Made by a program: the position numbers and the translations under genes. This document shows positions 34,200 through 46,870 of a stretch of 64,000 nt of DNA, piece by piece. The notes below the pieces were generated by a model. The model saw nothing but the letters and a program-made list of their open reading frames with translations, did not search any database and had not been told where the DNA came from. Every line of letters starts with the position of its first letter. Position 1 is the first letter of the stretch. Origin of the DNA: Petaurus breviceps papuanus (Eukaryota; Chordata; Mammalia; Diprotodontia; Petauridae). The stretch is from positions 24,734,616-24,798,615 of the forward strand of contig JAMXIF010001194.1 of the NCBI GenBank assembly GCA_028583685.1, given 5' to 3'.

Positions 34200-36492
34200 A
34201 AAGTCTACACACAGAGTTCACACCTTTGAACTAGATGTCATTATTCCACTTTTCTCACTGTCTTGCATCCCCAGTCTTTGTTCCTCATTTTCACCATCAT
34301 TTCCAATCCCTAGATCCTTTAGTTCTTCCCTAGGTCATCCCTCTTGCACTCCCTAGCTACACTCTCCTCCCTTCTCCATCTTGACCCCTTAGTCAACAGC
34401 TGAATTCTACACTGTTCTTGTCTCTTGAATCTCTTCCCACTTTACCCTGTTGTCAATCTTGCTCTTCTAAACCTTAGCCTTGGATTACTCCCACCATCTG
34501 CTTCATTTGTTCCTACTCAAGTGCTACTGAACAAAGCTGGAGAAAAAAATCATTAAACCATACTCACTGTATCCATTACAAATTTATGTTATGTAATTTC
34601 AACTGGACCCTCAGAACACACAGGACCATCCTTTTATACTTTCCTAATTGACTCACTATCCCACTTCTCACAGTGGCTTTCCCAGACCTTTTCATCCTTC
34701 CTTAAGCCTTCCATAGTTTCCCCTCCCACACCCTCTCAACTGAGAATCTTATCTTATATTTCACTGAAAAAGAAAATGAGGCCATTTGCTGAGAGCTTCC
34801 TGTTTTTCTCTCATCCTCAACTCATATATCCGGGATATTTTCTATCACAATTTCCACCTTCATCCCTCTCTCACATAATGAGGTGGCCCTTCTTGCCAAA
34901 GAAACCCCTCTATATGCACAAGGGATCCTATTCCATCCCATCTTCTCTAGTAGATTGCCCTCTCTATCATCCCTATTCTCTTTCTTGTTTTTGGTCTGTA
35001 CTTTTCTACTAGCTGCTTCCCTACTACCTACTAATATATCCATGTCTTCCTCAACATCAAAAAACCCTCACTTGATCTATCCATCCTAAAATTTGTTATT
35101 TAATATCTCTCCTCCCTTTTATGGAAAAACTTGTAAAGAAGGTCATCAATAACAAGATGCCTCTACTCCCTTTCCTCTCACACTCCTTTTTAGCTCTCTG
35201 CAGTCTGACTTCTGATCTCATTCATTTAACTAAAACTCATCTCTCCAAAGTTACCAAAGATCTTTTAATTGACAAATCTAATGGCTTTTTATCAATCCTC
35301 ATCCTTCTTGACCACTCCGTAAACTTTGATACTGATGATTACCCTCTTCTCTAATATTTTCATAACACTGCTCTTTCCTGGTTTTCTTCTACCTATCTCA
35401 TCATTCCTTCTCTGTAGATCTACATTCATATCATGCCTGCTAACTATAGGTGTTTCACAAGGCTCTGTCCTGGGCTCTCTCCCTCTATACTATTCACTTG
35501 GTGATCTCATCAGCTCCCAAGGTTCCAATTATCATCTCTATGCAGATGACTCTCAGATCTGCTTATGGAACTCTTACTTCTTTCTCACAACTTCATTCTC
35601 ACATCTTCAACTGCCTATTATACATTTTGAATTAGAAGTCCCATAGACATCAAACGCAAAACAGAACTCATTATCTTTTCCCAAAAAATGCTCCATTCCT
35701 CTTACCTTCCCTTTTACTACTGAAGGTATCACCATTCCCCCAGGCTTACAACATAGGTGTTATGTTGTAACATCTCACTTTTTTATACCCCACCCCAATA
35801 TGGCAAGTCTTGTCATTTCTACCTTCATAACATCTCTCATAATATGCCCCCTTCTCTTCTCTGACATGGGGGAAGGCCCTTGTCACCTTAGGACTGACTA
35901 CTGTAATAGTCTGCTGATTGTCTCTCTGCCTCAAGTCTCTTTCAGCTCCATTCTATCATCCACTCAACTGTCAATTTGTTCTAAAATTTAGTTCTGACCA
36001 ATATCACCTCCTCATTCAAAACTTTTCACTAATTTTTTATTACCTCCAGGGTCAAATATGAAATCCTCTGTTTGGCTTTCAAAGCCCTTCCTTCTTTTCA
36101 AGGCATATTATATTTTACTCCCCTATACATACTCTTCAACCCATTGACACTGGCTCCCCTGTCATCCCTTAAGCAAGATGCTCATCTTCTAACCTCAAGA
36201 GTTTCCTATCACTGTCTCCTAAGCTTCTTCCCCTGTACCTCCCAGCTTCTCTGGTTTCATTCAAGTCTCAGTTGATGTCCCGCCTCTACCAGAAACTTTT
36301 CCCTGTCATCCTTAACCTTAGTGCCTTCCCTCCTTTCTATCCCTTGTTGTACTTAGTTGTCTGCACGCTCTCTTGGCCATTAGACTGTGAGCTCCTTGAG
36401 AGCAGGGACTGTTTGATTTTTGCCTTTCTGTGCATCTCCAGGTATTCAGCACAGTGTCTGGTACTTAACAAATGTTAGCTGAATGAATGACT
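34200..36492 (+). repeat. L2 LINE ORF2 and complete 3' end
   Basis: The longest L2 relic here, about 2.3 kb. Frames read TNISMSSSTSKNPHLIYPS, VTKDLLIDKSNGFLSILILLDHSVNFDT (RT catalytic-region flank), GVSQGSVLGSLPLYYSLGDLISSQGSNYHLYADDSQI (motif with YADD) and a ...SALIICPLLFSD... end. The 3' tail has TGTGAGCTCCTTGAGAGCAG and ends TTAGCTGAATGAATGA at 36490. Several stops and frameshifts; transcribed antisense to ZBTB46. Confidence 0.92.
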
Positions 36493-36774
36493 AGTGCACA
36501 GGGTTGGGCCATTACAGTAGGAATATAATAAATAAATGCTTGCTGCTAAATGAATAATGTAAAATTACAGGGGAAAAGTGGTTATTTGGGTACAGGGGAG
36601 AAGAAATAAAAGATAAAGGGAAGAATAGTTCAAGATTTGTCATCTAGAGAAATAAAGACAACTGTAAGAGGCAAAAAAGATCAAGCTTCTGATTCTTTAA
36701 GCAGAGGCGAAGACTTCACTCTTTAGCAAACAGGAAGTATCAAACAGGATCTCATCTAGGGCAGGAAAGTTAAA

Positions 36775-36985
36775 AGCTCACATTTATATGGCACTTTACA
36801 GTTTACAAAGAACTTTATGAAGAAATAGCACTCCTATGAAATACAAGCATAATCACACCCAATTAATAGATGGGAATTTGAGGCTCAGAAACATTAAGAA
36901 ACTTAAAGTGCATAAAGCTAAAAATATCTTAGGGCTGGGATGTGACTTGCTGACTCCAAATCCAGGATACTATCCATCTTACTTG
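36775..36985 (-). repeat. MIR-type SINE
   Basis: CATTTATATGGCACTTTACA, GGGAATTTGAGGCTCAGAAA and GACTCCAAATCCAGGATAC are MIR complement features. Confidence 0.7.
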
Positions 36986-39135
36986 GATATACCATTTGAT
37001 TCAAGGACAGAAGAAATCAAATTTAACACCTTCTTAGGAGATCACTAGGTAGAAGTTTACTTAAAGAGTCTCTTTATTCTCCAGGGGGATAACAGGAAAA
37101 GAATTGATAAGACATGTATCTGAAAAAATCTGGTGCTAAAATGCTAAATTTACTGCCACTGATAGCTTCTGAGACTCGGTCTGCACTAATTTTTGGAAAT
37201 AATATCAATATATATTCTTAGTATTATATACCTAAAAGTTTGCTCATGTGTAAAACTGGTCAGCAGAAACACCAATTCTAAAGAAGATGAATTTTCTCAA
37301 GGGATATTTATTATGTAGTAATTTATAAAAAGTAAAATATAATCATATTTATTGAAATGTATGTCTATAAAATACATTTACAGATGGGGTGGGAGGCATT
37401 TTGTGTAACATGGTAAGGCAACTGGCAAAAAGATGGCAGAGTAGTAAAATGAAACATGACTAGATAGCTAGCCTGATATAAGGGATAACACATGAGGTAC
37501 TTTTACTATCAGGATCTTATAGACCTCAGCATAAGAGTTGTTAATATTAAAGTGTTAAAGTCCTCTACTACAAAAGTGTCAAGTGCTCAGCCTACAGGAG
37601 GTATGTGGACCACAACACTTCAAATGCTCCTAATCCAGATTAAAATCTAGTTCTGATCTGATTTTAATGTGCTGATGTATTAACAGAAAAAGAAACATAT
37701 AAACATGTGTGGTTTTCTAAGTCAATATACAGCCCAGGAGGATCTTTATATACGATTTAGTGGCTCCCATTTCTATTTAGAGTTCATATCACTTGGTCTC
37801 ATTATACTGTCCTGTTAAATACCATTTAAGTTCTTTTGAAATCTGAATGCTATATGATCAGTACAACAGTTTCTCTAGGGAGTATAGAAAAACTGCCCTG
37901 AAATGTCTTGCCTCATTTCTGTACCTTAATAGAAAAAAGTGAAGCTGGTTGTTTTTTTTAAAAAGAAATCTAGTAAATAAACCTTGTTCAAAACTCAGCA
38001 GGAGGGTATGATGACAGGCAATAATTTAATAGATTAATCACCTGTCAAATTTTTAAAATTTTTAAGAAATTCAGGTTATATGTAATTTAATTGGAGCAAA
38101 ACTAGGATGAGGGAAAAAATATGAAAATGTTTATAGAAGGAAAAATGCCAAAAGATTACAGAGTAATACAAATAAATCAGAGATATGATGAAAGGGCATT
38201 ATAAAAAGAATTTTTTAAAACTGATCAACAAGATAACTAAAAATAATAGCTCATTTTCCAGTTCCATAGATTAATGAATTGAAATCAATTGGAGAAATAA
38301 TAATATGCGGAAAAACAACCAATACTTCAAAACACAGCCTAAGAAAAACCTGTTTATGGTGACTCCTGCAGATATTTAGAAAGAGAAACAATTCAGAGAG
38401 GGGAAAAGCAACAATTCCTAAACTGTCAGAAGAAACTGTTGTCTCTAAAAAAGCTTGGTATATAAAGCACCTCAGAAATTCAGTCTAGATAAAGTGAGGC
38501 TAACTAAACACTGTCCTTCTGATGCATGCTATAGCTGTGCTTAACATTTACCCACTCATCCATTCACAGACATAAAAAAATATAAACACCAACAACATTA
38601 GTGCTATGTTGGGTTTTTGAGCAGATAAGTTTTTATAAGCTCCCTAAGAGAGCTTTAGAAATTGTGTTCTAAATGTATGCTGATTAAATAATATCAGGGA
38701 AACAAAAAAACCTTCATAATGATACCAACATTAAGGAAAGCAAAGGGAGTAAAGAAAGTTTGTCAAGTTTCATTTAAGACATTAATTCTGGCTTAAAAAA
38801 AGAGTAATTATGTATTACTGAAGAAATTTTTACATTCCACATACAAGTATGTGGAAGTATGGAAGAAGTAATGTACAGGTAATATTCCATCTAGGTATGG
38901 ACCTCCCAATTCAGACTCACAGGTTAGGTCCCTTGAAGGCATGACTGCTACACTGGGTTTGAAGGCTCTCTGTGGACATATACTCTGAAAATTAAAGCTC
39001 CAGAGTCTCCTCTCATACATTCACCTTTAATAGCTATTAAAGACAATTAGCTCAAAGCAAAGCCTCTTTGCTTTCATAGCATACTAAGAGCAGTTACTGC
39101 AGGAAAAAAAAATCCCTTCAGGCTTCATTCCTGCC
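36986..39135. other. Repeat-poor intronic stretch, no recognised gene
   Basis: About 2.1 kb in which I see no repeat, exon or RNA gene. Confidence 0.45.
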
Positions 39136-39139
39136 CTGA

Positions 39140-39355
39140 CTCTCTACTTTCTCCCACCATGCCATAAAAACCTCTTAACCTTGGAAACACACCCTCCCTG
39201 GCCAGCTCCCAGTCCTCCCTTTCAGTTTCCTTTTATGTGCTGTCTTCCCCCCTCAGAATGTAAGCTCCTTAAGGTGAGCAGCTGTCTTTACTTAGCTCTT
39301 AGCGTAGTGCCTGGCAATATAGTAAGTATTTAATAAATGCTTGTTGACCTGACCC
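39140..39355 (+). repeat. L2 3'-end fragment
   Basis: AGAATGTAAGCTCCTTAAGG and CTTAGCGTAGTGCCTGGCAA with a TTTAATAAATGCTTGTTGAC end are the L2 tail. Confidence 0.8.
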
Positions 39356-39861
39356 ATAAAGCTCAGCTTACTGCTCCCACATCATATTTGTAGGAAAAGT
39401 AGGGGCATTGACAGAGAACACAGGTAGTGAAGGAACACATGTGCCAAGACAATTCACTGTTAGCACTAGAGGGCCCCTGGTGTCATTTCTCTTCTTGTGG
39501 AGTCTTCATACTCCTCTCTAGGCACAGCATCTCTGCTAGGCAGGCTGTTCAGATGGGCTTCCTGGACTAGTTCCTCTTCAAAGCTCAACTCCAAAGGGTC
39601 AGGGATAATTTTCTCTTGAATTCATAGTTGGTTCTCTTCTCTACTGCCAGGAGTCACTGTCCTCAGAATTGCTGTTTCCACTTGATTCCTTGGGCCTGCT
39701 CTCTTATGGGAATGAAGTTCCCTATAGGCTAAGAAGCTCTGTTGTAGGATACCATGGACAACTAGAAGGAAAGAAATTCCCTCTCTCTTCCCACGAAAAG
39801 GAAAGAACAATTCCTTCTCAATAGCTTGTTTCTTTCTCCACAGGTGGCTATTCTTTAGACC

Positions 39862-40065
39862 AGGGGTGGGGAACCTGTGGCCTCGAGACCACATGTGGCC
39901 TTTTAGGTCTTTGGGCCTTTTGAATGAGTTCAAGTGTTACAGAACCAATCCTTTTATTAAGGTAAGTTGTTCTGTGAAATTTGTTTTCTGTCAAAGGGCC
40001 GTTCTTGAGGACCTAGAGGGCCACATGTGGCCTTGAGGTTGAAGGTTCCCCACCCTTGTTGTAGA
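39862..40065. mobile_element. Palindromic hAT MITE (opossum Charlie3-like)
   Basis: The ends CAGGGGTGGGGAACCTGTGG and GGTTCCCCACCCTTG are long inverted repeats, and the whole 200-bp element is nearly self-complementary (GGCCACATGTGGCC-type blocks twice). Flanking 8-mers CTTTAGAC and TTGTAGAT are a possible degraded target duplication. The form matches an OposCharlie3-type element from memory. Confidence 0.75.
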
Positions 40066-40385
40066 TTGTTAGAAGTTATACTCCATAAAATTTCCTGCCT
40101 TGACTGCCTCCAGAACTGAGAAGCTAGTATTTTAAAGGCCAAAAGGGGTGTAGCCAATCTTTTGCCAGTCAATGGCAAACTATCCTCCAGTTCCATTAAG
40201 GAAAATTTATAAAGGAAGAAGACTCTTTTTTTCATTTCATTTAACATATCAACACATCTTTGTCTCTGTTATCTGCAATGATTTCAAAAGTGGGGCTGTA
40301 TGAAGGAAAATCCCCTGGTCTGGTACTCTGACCAACTCCCTTCCCAAGTACTAAGAAATATATCCACATTCATCTTTAACTAAAT

Positions 40386-40523
40386 GTTTTTTTGGAGGGG
40401 GGAAGGCAAGGCAATTGGGGTTAAGTGACTTGCCCAAGGTCACACAGTAAGTGTATCAGGTGTCTGAAGCCACATTTGAACTCAGGTCCGGTGCTCTATT
40501 CACTGCACTATCTAACTGCCCCT
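40386..40523 (-). repeat. tRNA-type SINE (type a, internally shortened)
   Basis: Minus-strand copy lacking part of the interior near the B box (CTCAGGTCCGGTGCTCTATT joins directly). Flanks TAAATGTTTTTTT and TAAATTTTTG. Confidence 0.85.
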
Positions 40524-40545
40524 AAATTTTTGGAACTAGTAAGCT

Positions 40546-40788
40546 CTATATGTTGTTCAGTCACATCCAACTGTTCTTGACCACTTTTGTGGTATTATTG
40601 GCAAAGATACAAGAGTGATTTGCCATTTCCTTCTCCAGTTCATTTTAAAGATGACAAAACTAAGGCAAATAAGGTTAAGTGACTTGCCCACGGTCATATA
40701 ACTTGTAAGTATCTGAAGCCACATTTGAACACAAGTCTTCCTGACTCCCGGCCCAGGAGTCTATCCACTTCTCCACCTAGCTGGCCCC
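40546..40788 (-). repeat. MAR1-like SINE
   Basis: TGTTGTTCAGTCACATCCAA and GATTTGCCATTTCCTTCTCC form the BovB/RTE-like segment; CCACCTAGCTGGCCCC is the complement of the tRNA-like head. Confidence 0.8.
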
Positions 40789-41264
40789 AGTATTTCAGGT
40801 AGGGTCTCCAAAAGATAACCTTTGAAGGGCATTTCTCATGTTATGGCAGAAAAGGAGAAATTCCCAACTTCAGCACTTGAAGTTTCTGAAACATCTGTGA
40901 CATCGTGCTTCCTAAAATACAGAACTTATCTATGAAACAAAGTGGCTTGATTATATTTAATGTAAAATAGTTAAAAGCCCACTTTGGGTCATCAGCTATA
41001 AATAATTACAACATTCTTTCAAATATACTAATAACCTGACTCATCAGGAAGTCAAAGCTAAAACAGAATCAATGTGGAATGTCACTTATCAGAAAGGTTC
41101 TAATGAGACACAAGGACTCCATCTTAAGGTCTAATGAACACTGTGTTAGATGAACAAAGCCTGATGGAAGTGGGGAAATTTATTTTTTTAATCTGTTTAT
41201 AAAATTGTGAAATTCTGAACTTAATTTAATAAAAAGATAAATAAAATGACAAAATAGATTTTAA

Positions 41265-41475
41265 AAAGAAAACATTTTGTAGTTTATAAAGCAATTCACA
41301 CATTTTCTCTCATTTGATCCTTACTTTGGGGAGTAGGTAGAAATATTATCTCCAATATACAAATCAGGAAGCTTTGTTTAGTCACAGTCACAGGGCTAGT
41401 AAGTAGTAGAATTGGAACTTGAACCCAGGTCTACTAAAAACAATTTCACTGCTTTTCACATTGCACCATGCTGGT
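41265..41475 (-). repeat. MIR-type SINE
   Basis: TTTTGTAGTTTATAAAGCAA and GGAACTTGAACCCAGGTCTA are MIR complement features. Confidence 0.7.
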
Positions 41476-41939
41476 TCTATATAAATTTTTATACACACAC
41501 ATATGTATGTATACACATATATCCTATATGATATAAAAGAATAACTTTTAGTTAAGTACTAAAATGGCTTCTTAGGACAGAAAATAAGTAGAAGGACATT
41601 AAGGGCATTCCTTATCCCTCAGAACAGTCTCCCTTCTTCCTTCCACAAAATTAGACAGTTCTCTTCTCTTACTCTGAAATAATTCTATGGCAGAAAAAAA
41701 GGCCAACCAAAAGCAAGCAATGTTGCCAGTGTGGTGCACTCTCTCTGTGTCTGTCTGTCTGTCTCTCTCCTTTCCCTTCAAATAATCGATTATGAACATA
41801 ATCCAGTTATATCCATATCCTACGGAAAAATTAGGTTTAATGTTCAAGAGGCCAAAAAACAAGGGGGGAAAAATTCTAAAATAGTGGTGAAATAAGAGAT
41901 GAGTAAACACTTATTAGGATGAGAGATGTGTAATGCCAA

Positions 41940-42250
41940 TGGAAGGCAGGAGGCAATGCCTCATCATGGAGTAGAAATAACCCAGAGCACCAGGATAAAA
42001 ACTCTGGTAGGTTCTACAAAGCTAGAAAAGTTTTGAGTATAGGTTAACAATGGACTGTCTTGTCAAAGGACTAGCCTCAGTTTACAGGAGTTCAGCACTA
42101 CAATGTCACTAGGTAATGATTGCTTTTAGCCACATTAGTTCATGAAGATAGTCTACTAAGGTATACAGAACTTAGGATCTATGTCCAAGGAAGGAATATT
42201 AACACTGATGAAATCATGGACCCCTTTAACGTACTGAAATACTTTAAGAC
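41940..42250. repeat. Unclassified dispersed repeat, copy 3 (longest)
   Basis: AAGCTAGAAAAGTTTTGAGT, AAAGGACTAGCCTCAGTTTA and CACTAGGTAATGATTGCTTT line up with the copies at 25150 and 28660. This copy extends further on the left. Confidence 0.45.
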
Positions 42251-42504
42251 ACTGACTATTTAGTGAAGTCCTTTAAAGTTTCCTGATTCTACCAAAAGCC
42301 CAAAGTTCCATTAAACTTTTGATACTGTGCACACAAATTTTGCAGCCTTATAGATATAGAAAGTATATTTTTAAACATTTAAAAATTCTATCACAATTAC
42401 AACTCACTTTAAGAAAATCTGGCACTGAAAAGTTGTAGCTTATAAAATAAATACTTAAAAAAAAGTATTCAATACAAAAATCTAAGTTTCCCTCATGTAC
42501 TTTT

Positions 42505-42659
42505 ATTTTTGAAGGGGGGAAGGCAAGGCAATTGGGATTAAGTAACTTGCCCAAGGTCACACAGCTAGTAAGTGTGTCAAGTGTCTGAGGTCGAATTTGA
42601 ACTCAGGTTCTCCTGACTCCAGGGCCAGTGCTCTATTCACTGCATCACCTACCTGCCCC
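42505..42659 (-). repeat. tRNA-type SINE (type a)
   Basis: The perfect 14-bp target duplication CCTCATGTACTTTT is at 42491-42504 and 42660-42673. Minus-strand copy with a GAAGGGGGGAAGGCAAGGCA tail region. Confidence 0.94.
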
Positions 42660-42673
42660 CCTCATGTACTTTT

Positions 42674-45188
42674 TAAAAATTCAATTTACAAATATTTTAT
42701 TTCCATTTAACATTTCTGGAAGGTATAGGTTGTGCCAAGTAGGCTTACTTGTACTGTTATTTAAGACATAACTATGTGTGCACAAATTATTGACATGTTA
42801 AACTGTTCTTTGCCATGAACTATTTACCTGAGGAAACTTAGAAATAAGTTTCAATGAGAGTAGTTCCTTGGAATCTAATAATTAAAATGTGTTTTGCTTT
42901 GTTTTGAGAATCATTAACACAGTAATATAACAGTCTTACTCTTAAAAGTTAATAGGTAATAGAATCACTGAAAGCTTCAGGCAATGAGAAGCAAAGTGTT
43001 ATGAGTGGGAGTAGTTTCCTTAGTTAGAAAGGAATCCTGAATCAGAACTATTTGAGTCAGCTTGAATTATTAGCAAGACATTATGAACACATTCCTTTAG
43101 AAAAGAGACAGCTTTTTTTCTCCTTTCAGCAAACTGCACAAGGGAAAAAAAAAAACATGTTTAGGAATGTTACATAAACCTTCAATGAAGATAAACTGAT
43201 TTCTATCAGGTGCAACATTTAATACTCTCAAATACTATGACCAGGTATACAGTCATAATGTTAATTACATGACTAACTGCCCAATAAAGAGAGCAAAAAT
43301 ACTCACAAGATTAAATCACCAACTTTAGACCTTTTCTCTTAGCAACTCAAAATAATCCAAGCAGAAGCATTTTATGGTTTCCTTGGCAACTCAAGGGATT
43401 TAAGACTACATGAAGTACATGAAGTCAAAATCACTTGTTTGATTCTAAAAAAACCTTCTACTGCTAAACAACCAAGGTAAAAATATGAAAACTCAGTAGC
43501 TTCAAACATGTCCTATTTAGTAATAATATGATCATCTAATATGTTATAAATACCCTTAGATGAAATTGCTCTGGTTTAGGTATTTTATTCAACACCAAGT
43601 GACATGATGGAATAATATCACAGTGTGCTCTAGTTCTACATACAGCACAAAAGATACCACCACATTAATAACTGTTCAATCACCTCTAAGAGTCTCCATG
43701 GCCATTTGAGTACTCCACAACAGAAAAGATTTTTTCTAAGGACATATTATTTTACTGTTACTTCTCCTGTGAATTCAAGGTTGATAAAAGGTTATACAGA
43801 AAACTATATGTCAATTAATAATCACTTATTCCTTTAATGCTTCAAATAACTATCCCTTTTGATAGTCAATAGAAAAAATATTATTCCATATCATATGATA
43901 TCTTAATTCTTACAATTTGAGAGAAAATTTTCAAGCAAATTTAATTCTTCTTTTGGAACAAATATGCTGATTGAGAACTAAAGGAAAAGTGTCTTTATAG
44001 AAAAAATTCTCACTTGTTTGTATATCTTTAGCTATTCCACTTAAGACTAGAAGAAATAAGGTTATAAATGATATGTCATAATGAATTTCCTGCCCTGGTC
44101 ATATAATAAATAAATTGTTTAAGAAAAATTTGGAATGAAACATAAAGATGTAAAGTCAAAAGTCATGCCTACTAGAATTTGAATTACTTAGAAAATACCA
44201 CACATTCATCCAGTGAAAAAGAGTAACACTAGTGTCTCATTCATGTAATTCACCTAAGCTTGGAATATTTGACAATATAATTCTAAGAAAAAAACATTAC
44301 CAATTAAAGTGACATTTTTACTGAACACTGACTTTACACCAAAAAAGTAATAGGTATATTATATTCAGAATAAAGAATAAGAAATGTTGGCAGCCATAAA
44401 AGGAACAAGGTAAGCAACCCATTTCTGCCCATATTTCTTTCCTATTTATTGTTCCTTTTTCTCATTTAGAAATGTGTCACTTTTTAAAATTAAGTTAATG
44501 AGTTTAGTACTAATGAAAGGTGCTTACAGGACAAACAATGAAAACCTCCTACTAACCTAAATATAACATTCAAATTGAGAATCTATAAAAGTGCATCTAA
44601 ATTGTCTCACTAATTTTCCTTAGTTATGCATATAACTGTTGCTACACGTCCAGGTTCATGGGCTTGTATCATTCTTTGGTATAGACAAGAATTATGTAAC
44701 AGCAGATTTGTCTCCAATAGAGTCAATTCTCAAATGTACTAATGGAGAAAATTCATCAATTTGATGATTCAAAAGACTTAAATACACCAAAGTTATTTAC
44801 ATTTGACTCTAAAATAAACTAAATTATTTTCTCTGGCAGAAATGCCTTTATGTTTATGTTTATATTAAATTAATATTAAAAATATAACTTTATAATCTCT
44901 GAGAATACCCACTTACCATGAGGAGAGGCATCCATCAAATGTTTTGGGGGATAGAAAGAAACTAGTTTGAGATTTATATGCTATGTAATCCACTAAATGG
45001 ATAATTGTGCTCACCAAATGAGTATCATTATTGACATCTTAGGCAATGAAATTTTCATAATCTGTTTTTAATGCTCTTAACTACACCAACATCTTGACTT
45101 ATTCCACTTACTCAAATATTCCTTTACTCCAAAAAGGAAAGAAGTAATTCAACATAAATTACCGAGCATTTTTCTTTGTTATTGTAGT
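42674..45188. other. Repeat-poor intron next to the ZBTB46 exon
   Basis: About 2.5 kb directly downstream of the exon on the gene strand. I see no interspersed repeat and no further exon. Confidence 0.5.
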
Positions 45189-45216
45189 TAAATAGATTTA
45201 AAAATGAAAAGCTTAC

Positions 45217-46184
45217 TTGGGTCACGATTGTTATATGGCCATCCTGAAGCAGATAAAAAAGATGGCACTGGAGAACTTGCCCGGCTGTCATCCTCTACCT
45301 GTTGGGTAATATGACGTACAGTTTCTTTGTTTTTTCGATTCTTTCTACGGCCTGTGGGCTGCCAACCATCCCCTATACCTTGTTCTGAGAAAGTGTTCTG
45401 TACTGAACTATCTTTGACAGTACGCAATTCATTTCCACCATAATGTGATGGTGAAATTTGTTCTTCTTTAATACGTAAAGACCCATATCCCATGTCACTA
45501 GTCCACAAAGACTGCGATGAAATGTCATCATGGCTATCTGTTTTTGGTTCCTGATCCTCTTTCCCATAGCTGCTTCCTCCTTCATGACAACTGGCAATGG
45601 CTGAATCTCCAGAGGAATTTGCTGGACTTGTTCGCCGAGCTAACCATGGAGAAATACTCCTACCAGCTACTACTGCTGAAATCAATGCATCAGTACTACT
45701 GCTGGAAGGAGCCCCAATTTCATAGTCTGCAAGTTCATCAGATGCATCAGACTTTATACTTATATCAAGAGCTGCTTTTATAAAATTATGACAGGCTTGC
45801 ACAATATCAGTCATCTGAAGATAACTAGCAGCTGACATCACTTCAATAACATTCCTGCTGGTTAAAGCAAGGTGAGCAGAGTACATGAAGTCAATGATGG
45901 CTTTAAAGCCCTGTGCAGTGACAATGTCTAAATGAGTAACTGTAGCCTGATCCGAAGTCTTCTGTACCTGGCAGTATAGCGTTTTGAAGTAGCGGCTGCT
46001 CCCAAGCAAAACATTTTTGTGAGCTTTAAAGATCTTCCCCTCTACTATAATGCAAACATCACAGAGGATTCCATGCTGTCTCTGCTCATTGAGTTCACGA
46101 AGAAGATGACGGTAATGGGAGGCAATCTCCATATCTTCCTTTCTGTTATTCATTTGGAAATCTCTGTTTTTCCTTCTATAATCC
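45217..46184 (-). CDS. ZBTB46: ZBTB46 first coding exon (BTB/POZ domain and linker)
   Basis: This exon of a BTB-zinc finger transcription factor encodes residues 1-312 plus the first base of codon 313. Translation starts at the ATG at 46153-46151 ([10 protein letters not shown]), which matches my recollection of the human ZBTB46 N-terminus almost residue for residue. The BTB/POZ domain covers about residues 13-130, with the conserved LCDV Asp32 and AHK at 44-46; it mediates dimerisation and co-repressor contact in this family. A Ser-rich linker follows, with IKEE at 228-231 fitting a SUMO consensus and a basic patch GRRKNRKNK at 268-276 that could be a nuclear localisation signal. The acceptor TTTTGCAG ends at 46185 and the donor GTAAGC starts at 45216, so 46184-46154 is 5' UTR. 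The open frame runs 8 codons into the intron. Human ZBTB46 is about 589 residues; its C2H2 fingers are encoded by later exons, not in this window. In mammals ZBTB46 marks classical dendritic cells and endothelium. The exon looks intact. Confidence 0.95.
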
Positions 46185-46439
46185 CTGCAAAAGTAAAAAT
46201 GAAACCATTACTAGCAGGTACAAGCACAAATTTTGCAGTAGCACTGATGGAACACAGTCAAATTCAAGTGAAGAAAAGTTAAAACTTTCACTGGATTAAC
46301 CTGTCACCACAAACAAAAATTATTACCTAGAACAGACTGCAAATTCTTAATGTGACACATATGCTGGATATTGTTTTGATCAAATCACATTATTGGGAAA
46401 AGCAGGGCCACAGAGGTATGTAACCTTAAATTAGATCAC

Positions 46440-46540
46440 AGGGTTGTAGAACTTAGTCAGAAAAAACTTAGAGCTTGGTTAGCCTAACTCCTTAATTTTA
46501 CAGATGAGGTAAATGAAGGGCAGAGTGATTTGTCCAAGTC
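46440..46540 (-). repeat. MIR-type SINE fragment
   Basis: TTAATTTTACAGATGAGGTA is the MIR core complement; abuts a (GTCA)n tract at 46536-46555 and then antisense L2. Confidence 0.6.
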
Positions 46541-46544
46541 AGTC

Positions 46545-46870
46545 AGTCAGTCAGTCAACAAGCACTTATCAAATACATATTACGTGCAAAGCAGTGGTAA
46601 ACACTGGGATAAAAAGAAAGGCAAAAACACTCAATCTGCCCTCAAAGAGCCTGTTGCTGAAAGAGACAACACATAAATAACTCAGCAGACACAGCACACA
46701 CACACACAGCATAAATGGAAAGTAATCTCAGGGGGAAGGCATTAGCAGCAAGGGGAACCAGGAAAAACCTTCTTCTGCAGGCGGCAAAATTCGAACTGAA
46801 TCTTGGAAAAAAAGCCAGGAAAAGGGGGGAGGCAGAGGTGAAGAGAAAGATCTGAAGTACGAGACTTAAA
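46545..46870 (-). repeat. Antisense L2 3'-end fragment
   Basis: CAAGCACTTATCAAATACAT and CAATCTGCCCTCAAAGAGCC are the L2 3'-end complement. Confidence 0.75.

Larger units (their letters stand above)
1..45216 (-). other. ZBTB46: ZBTB46 intron downstream of the first coding exon (partial)
   Basis: The region begins with donor GTAAGC at 45216-45211 and extends past the left edge of the window. It is at least 45 kb and no exon was recognised in it: translations do not resemble the middle or zinc-finger part of ZBTB46. It is largely interspersed repeats, listed separately. A nested gene or non-coding transcript cannot be excluded by reading. Confidence 0.8.

Noticed and set aside
45517-45783. 88-residue plus-strand open frame over the ZBTB46 exon
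   Set aside because: It is the antisense shadow of the coding exon; no similarity and no independent start context.
46536-46555. (GTCA)n array considered as a CRISPR-like or satellite repeat
   Set aside because: Only a few tetranucleotide units; a simple microsatellite.
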